DNA of 64,000 bases from Alcanivorax sp. 1008. Lineage in GTDB: Bacteria; Pseudomonadota; Gammaproteobacteria; Pseudomonadales; Alcanivoracaceae. The position numbers and the translations under genes were made by a program. The notes under the pieces were generated by a model. It was given only the letters and a program-made list of their open reading frames with translations. It made no database searches and was not told the origin of the DNA. Position 1 is the first letter of the stretch, and every line of letters starts with the position of its first letter. Shown in pieces: positions 62,953-64,000 of the stretch. Location of the stretch: positions 88,169 through 152,168 of the forward strand of contig NZ_JAFMPS010000006.1 in assembly GCF_020667895.1 (NCBI RefSeq), given 5' to 3'.

Positions 62953-64000
62953 ATGGACAACAGCAGCGCACCACTGAACGGCACTTGGGCCAGCCGCTGG
63001 GTGTTTATCCTGGCGGCCACCGGCTCGGCAGTGGGGCTTGGTAATATCTGGAAGTTTCCGTATATCGCCGGGGAGTATGGCGGTGGCGCCTTCGTTCTCC
63101 TGTATCTATTGATCATTGCGCTGGTCGGCGTGCCGGTGATGGTGGCCGAGGTGATGATGGGCCGGCGTGGTGGCATGAGCCCTGTTAACTCCATGAAAAA
63201 GCTTGCTGGCCAGGCAGAGGTGACCAGCCGCTGGAAGGCATTGGGCTATCTCGGCGCAACCGCAGGCTTCCTGATTCTTACTTTCTATAGTGTCATCGCT
63301 GGTTGGGCGTTGTATTACATTGTTGCCATGCCAACGGTGCTGGTCGGAGCGGATACCGAGCAAGTTGCTGCGGTGTTTGATGGTCTGCTGGCCAGCCCAA
63401 TGACTATGCTGCTCTGTCATAGCGTGTTCATGCTGCTGACTGTGGTTGTGGTGTTGCAGGGTATTTATCGGGGACTGCAGAGAGCCGTACAGGTTCTGAT
63501 GCCAGCGTTGTTTGTCATGCTGCTGGTGCTGCTTGGCTATGCTGCGACCAGCGGTGGCTTTAATGAAGCGTTGGCGTTCATGTTTACCGTGGACTTTAGC
63601 AAGCTCAGTTCGGAGGCTGTGCTGGTAGCCATGGGGCACTCGTTCTTTACTCTGAGCCTTGGTTTGGGTGCGATCATGGCCTATGGCGCTTACATGCCCA
63701 AGGAAGTCAGCGGTAAAGATGGCCGGCGGCGGCCCGTATCGATTGGCTCGACAGTGCTAACCATCGCTTTTTTGGACACTCTGGTGGCTTTGGTTGCCGG
63801 GCTATGCATTTTCCCGGTTGTGTTTGCCAATGGCCTTGAGCCGGGGGCTGGACCTGGTTTGCTGTTCCAGACATTGCCGCTGGCATTCGCGCAGATGCCC
63901 GCGGGAATCTGGTTCGGAGGGCTATTCTTTGTCCTGGTGCTGTTCGCGGCCTGGAGCTCGTCTATTTCCCTGCTGGAGCCTTTGGTCGCGTGGCTGGTTG
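62953..64000 (+). CDS. Sodium-dependent transporter of the neurotransmitter-symporter (SNF/LeuT) family, cut by window end
   Basis: About 349 residues are visible and the frame is open at base 64000. The start [16 protein letters not shown] leads into TM1 with [14 protein letters not shown], the LeuT-type sodium and substrate site. About eight membrane segments follow in the visible part, including TM6/7-like [21 protein letters not shown]. Substrate (amino acid or related amine) cannot be assigned. It is divergent from smpB, with 124 bases between, which probably hold its promoter. Confidence 0.93.
   Translation, partial: MDNSSAPLNGTWASRWVFILAATGSAVGLGNIWKFPYIAGEYGGGAFVLLYLLIIALVGVPVMVAEVMMGRRGGMSPVNSMKKLAGQAEVTSRWKALGYLGATAGFLILTFYSVIAGWALYYIVAMPTVLVGADTEQVAAVFDGLLASPMTMLLCHSVFMLLTVVVVLQGIYRGLQRAVQVLMPALFVMLLVLLGYAATSGGFNEALAFMFTVDFSKLSSEAVLVAMGHSFFTLSLGLGAIMAYGAYMPKEVSGKDGRRRPVSIGSTVLTIAFLDTLVALVAGLCIFPVVFANGLEPGAGPGLLFQTLPLAFAQMPAGIWFGGLFFVLVLFAAWSSSISLLEPLVAWLV

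Noticed and set aside
1-64000. CRISPR arrays, insertion sequences, integrons, prophage
   Set aside because: No short regularly spaced repeats, transposase motifs, terminal inverted repeats or phage structural genes were found; the only tandem repeats are the coding ones in the surface protein.

Overview
The window reads as chromosome of a free-living, salt-adapted gammaproteobacterium, most like marine Oceanospirillales/Alcanivoracaceae-type bacteria. That placement is an inference from three things: a PriB-containing rpsF-priB-rpsR-rplI operon, a one-piece tmRNA whose tag is ANDDSYALAA, and a full ectoine operon. Coding density is high. No phage, insertion sequence, integrase or CRISPR array is visible.

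Layout. 1-5415: 3' part of a giant repetitive surface protein that ends in a LysM domain. 5.5-18 kb: tRNA-Leu(CAG), rnr-rlmB, two unknown secreted proteins, the S6/PriB/S18/L9 operon, dnaB-alr-radA, a PilZ protein and ettA. 18-28.9 kb: glyA-nrdR, then riboflavin genes (ribD, ribE, a RibBX-type ribB, ribH) split by an opposite-strand hydrolase, followed by nusB, thiL, an NDH-2-like flavoprotein, pgpA and a diguanylate cyclase. 28.9-36 kb: dxs, ispA, xseB; a thioesterase/transglutaminase/DUF350 operon; dusC; a second diguanylate cyclase. 36-39.3 kb: ectR-ectA-ectB-small ORF-ectC. 39.6-44.9 kb: folE2 plus a zinc-uptake-like cluster (periplasmic binding protein, permease, two beta-barrels, a small Cys/His exported protein) without an ATPase gene. 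44.6-48.7 kb: yidD, cysS, hisI, thrS. 48.9-53.1 kb: GAF-GAF-HD-GYP protein, M23 peptidase, third diguanylate cyclase.

The most interesting block is 53.4-57.4 kb. It holds a CqsA/LqsA-type alpha-hydroxyketone autoinducer synthase facing a CqsS-like membrane histidine kinase. The kinase is translationally coupled to a stand-alone response regulator with a long insertion and no recognisable DNA-binding domain, and a ribbon-helix-helix regulator lies upstream. This is a quorum-sensing module with the layout of Legionella Lqs rather than Vibrio Cqs.

57.6-64 kb: a LysR regulator, a double-domain QueD-like protein, a fourth diguanylate cyclase broken by one extra G in a G8 tract exactly at its GGEEF motif, tmRNA (ssrA), a small membrane protein, smpB, and the start of a sodium-dependent symporter. 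Cyclic-di-GMP functions recur throughout: four GGDEF genes (all with GGEEF and an RxxD I-site, one frameshifted), one HD-GYP and one PilZ. Together with quorum sensing and the surface protein this suggests, but does not prove, investment in surface/biofilm lifestyle control.
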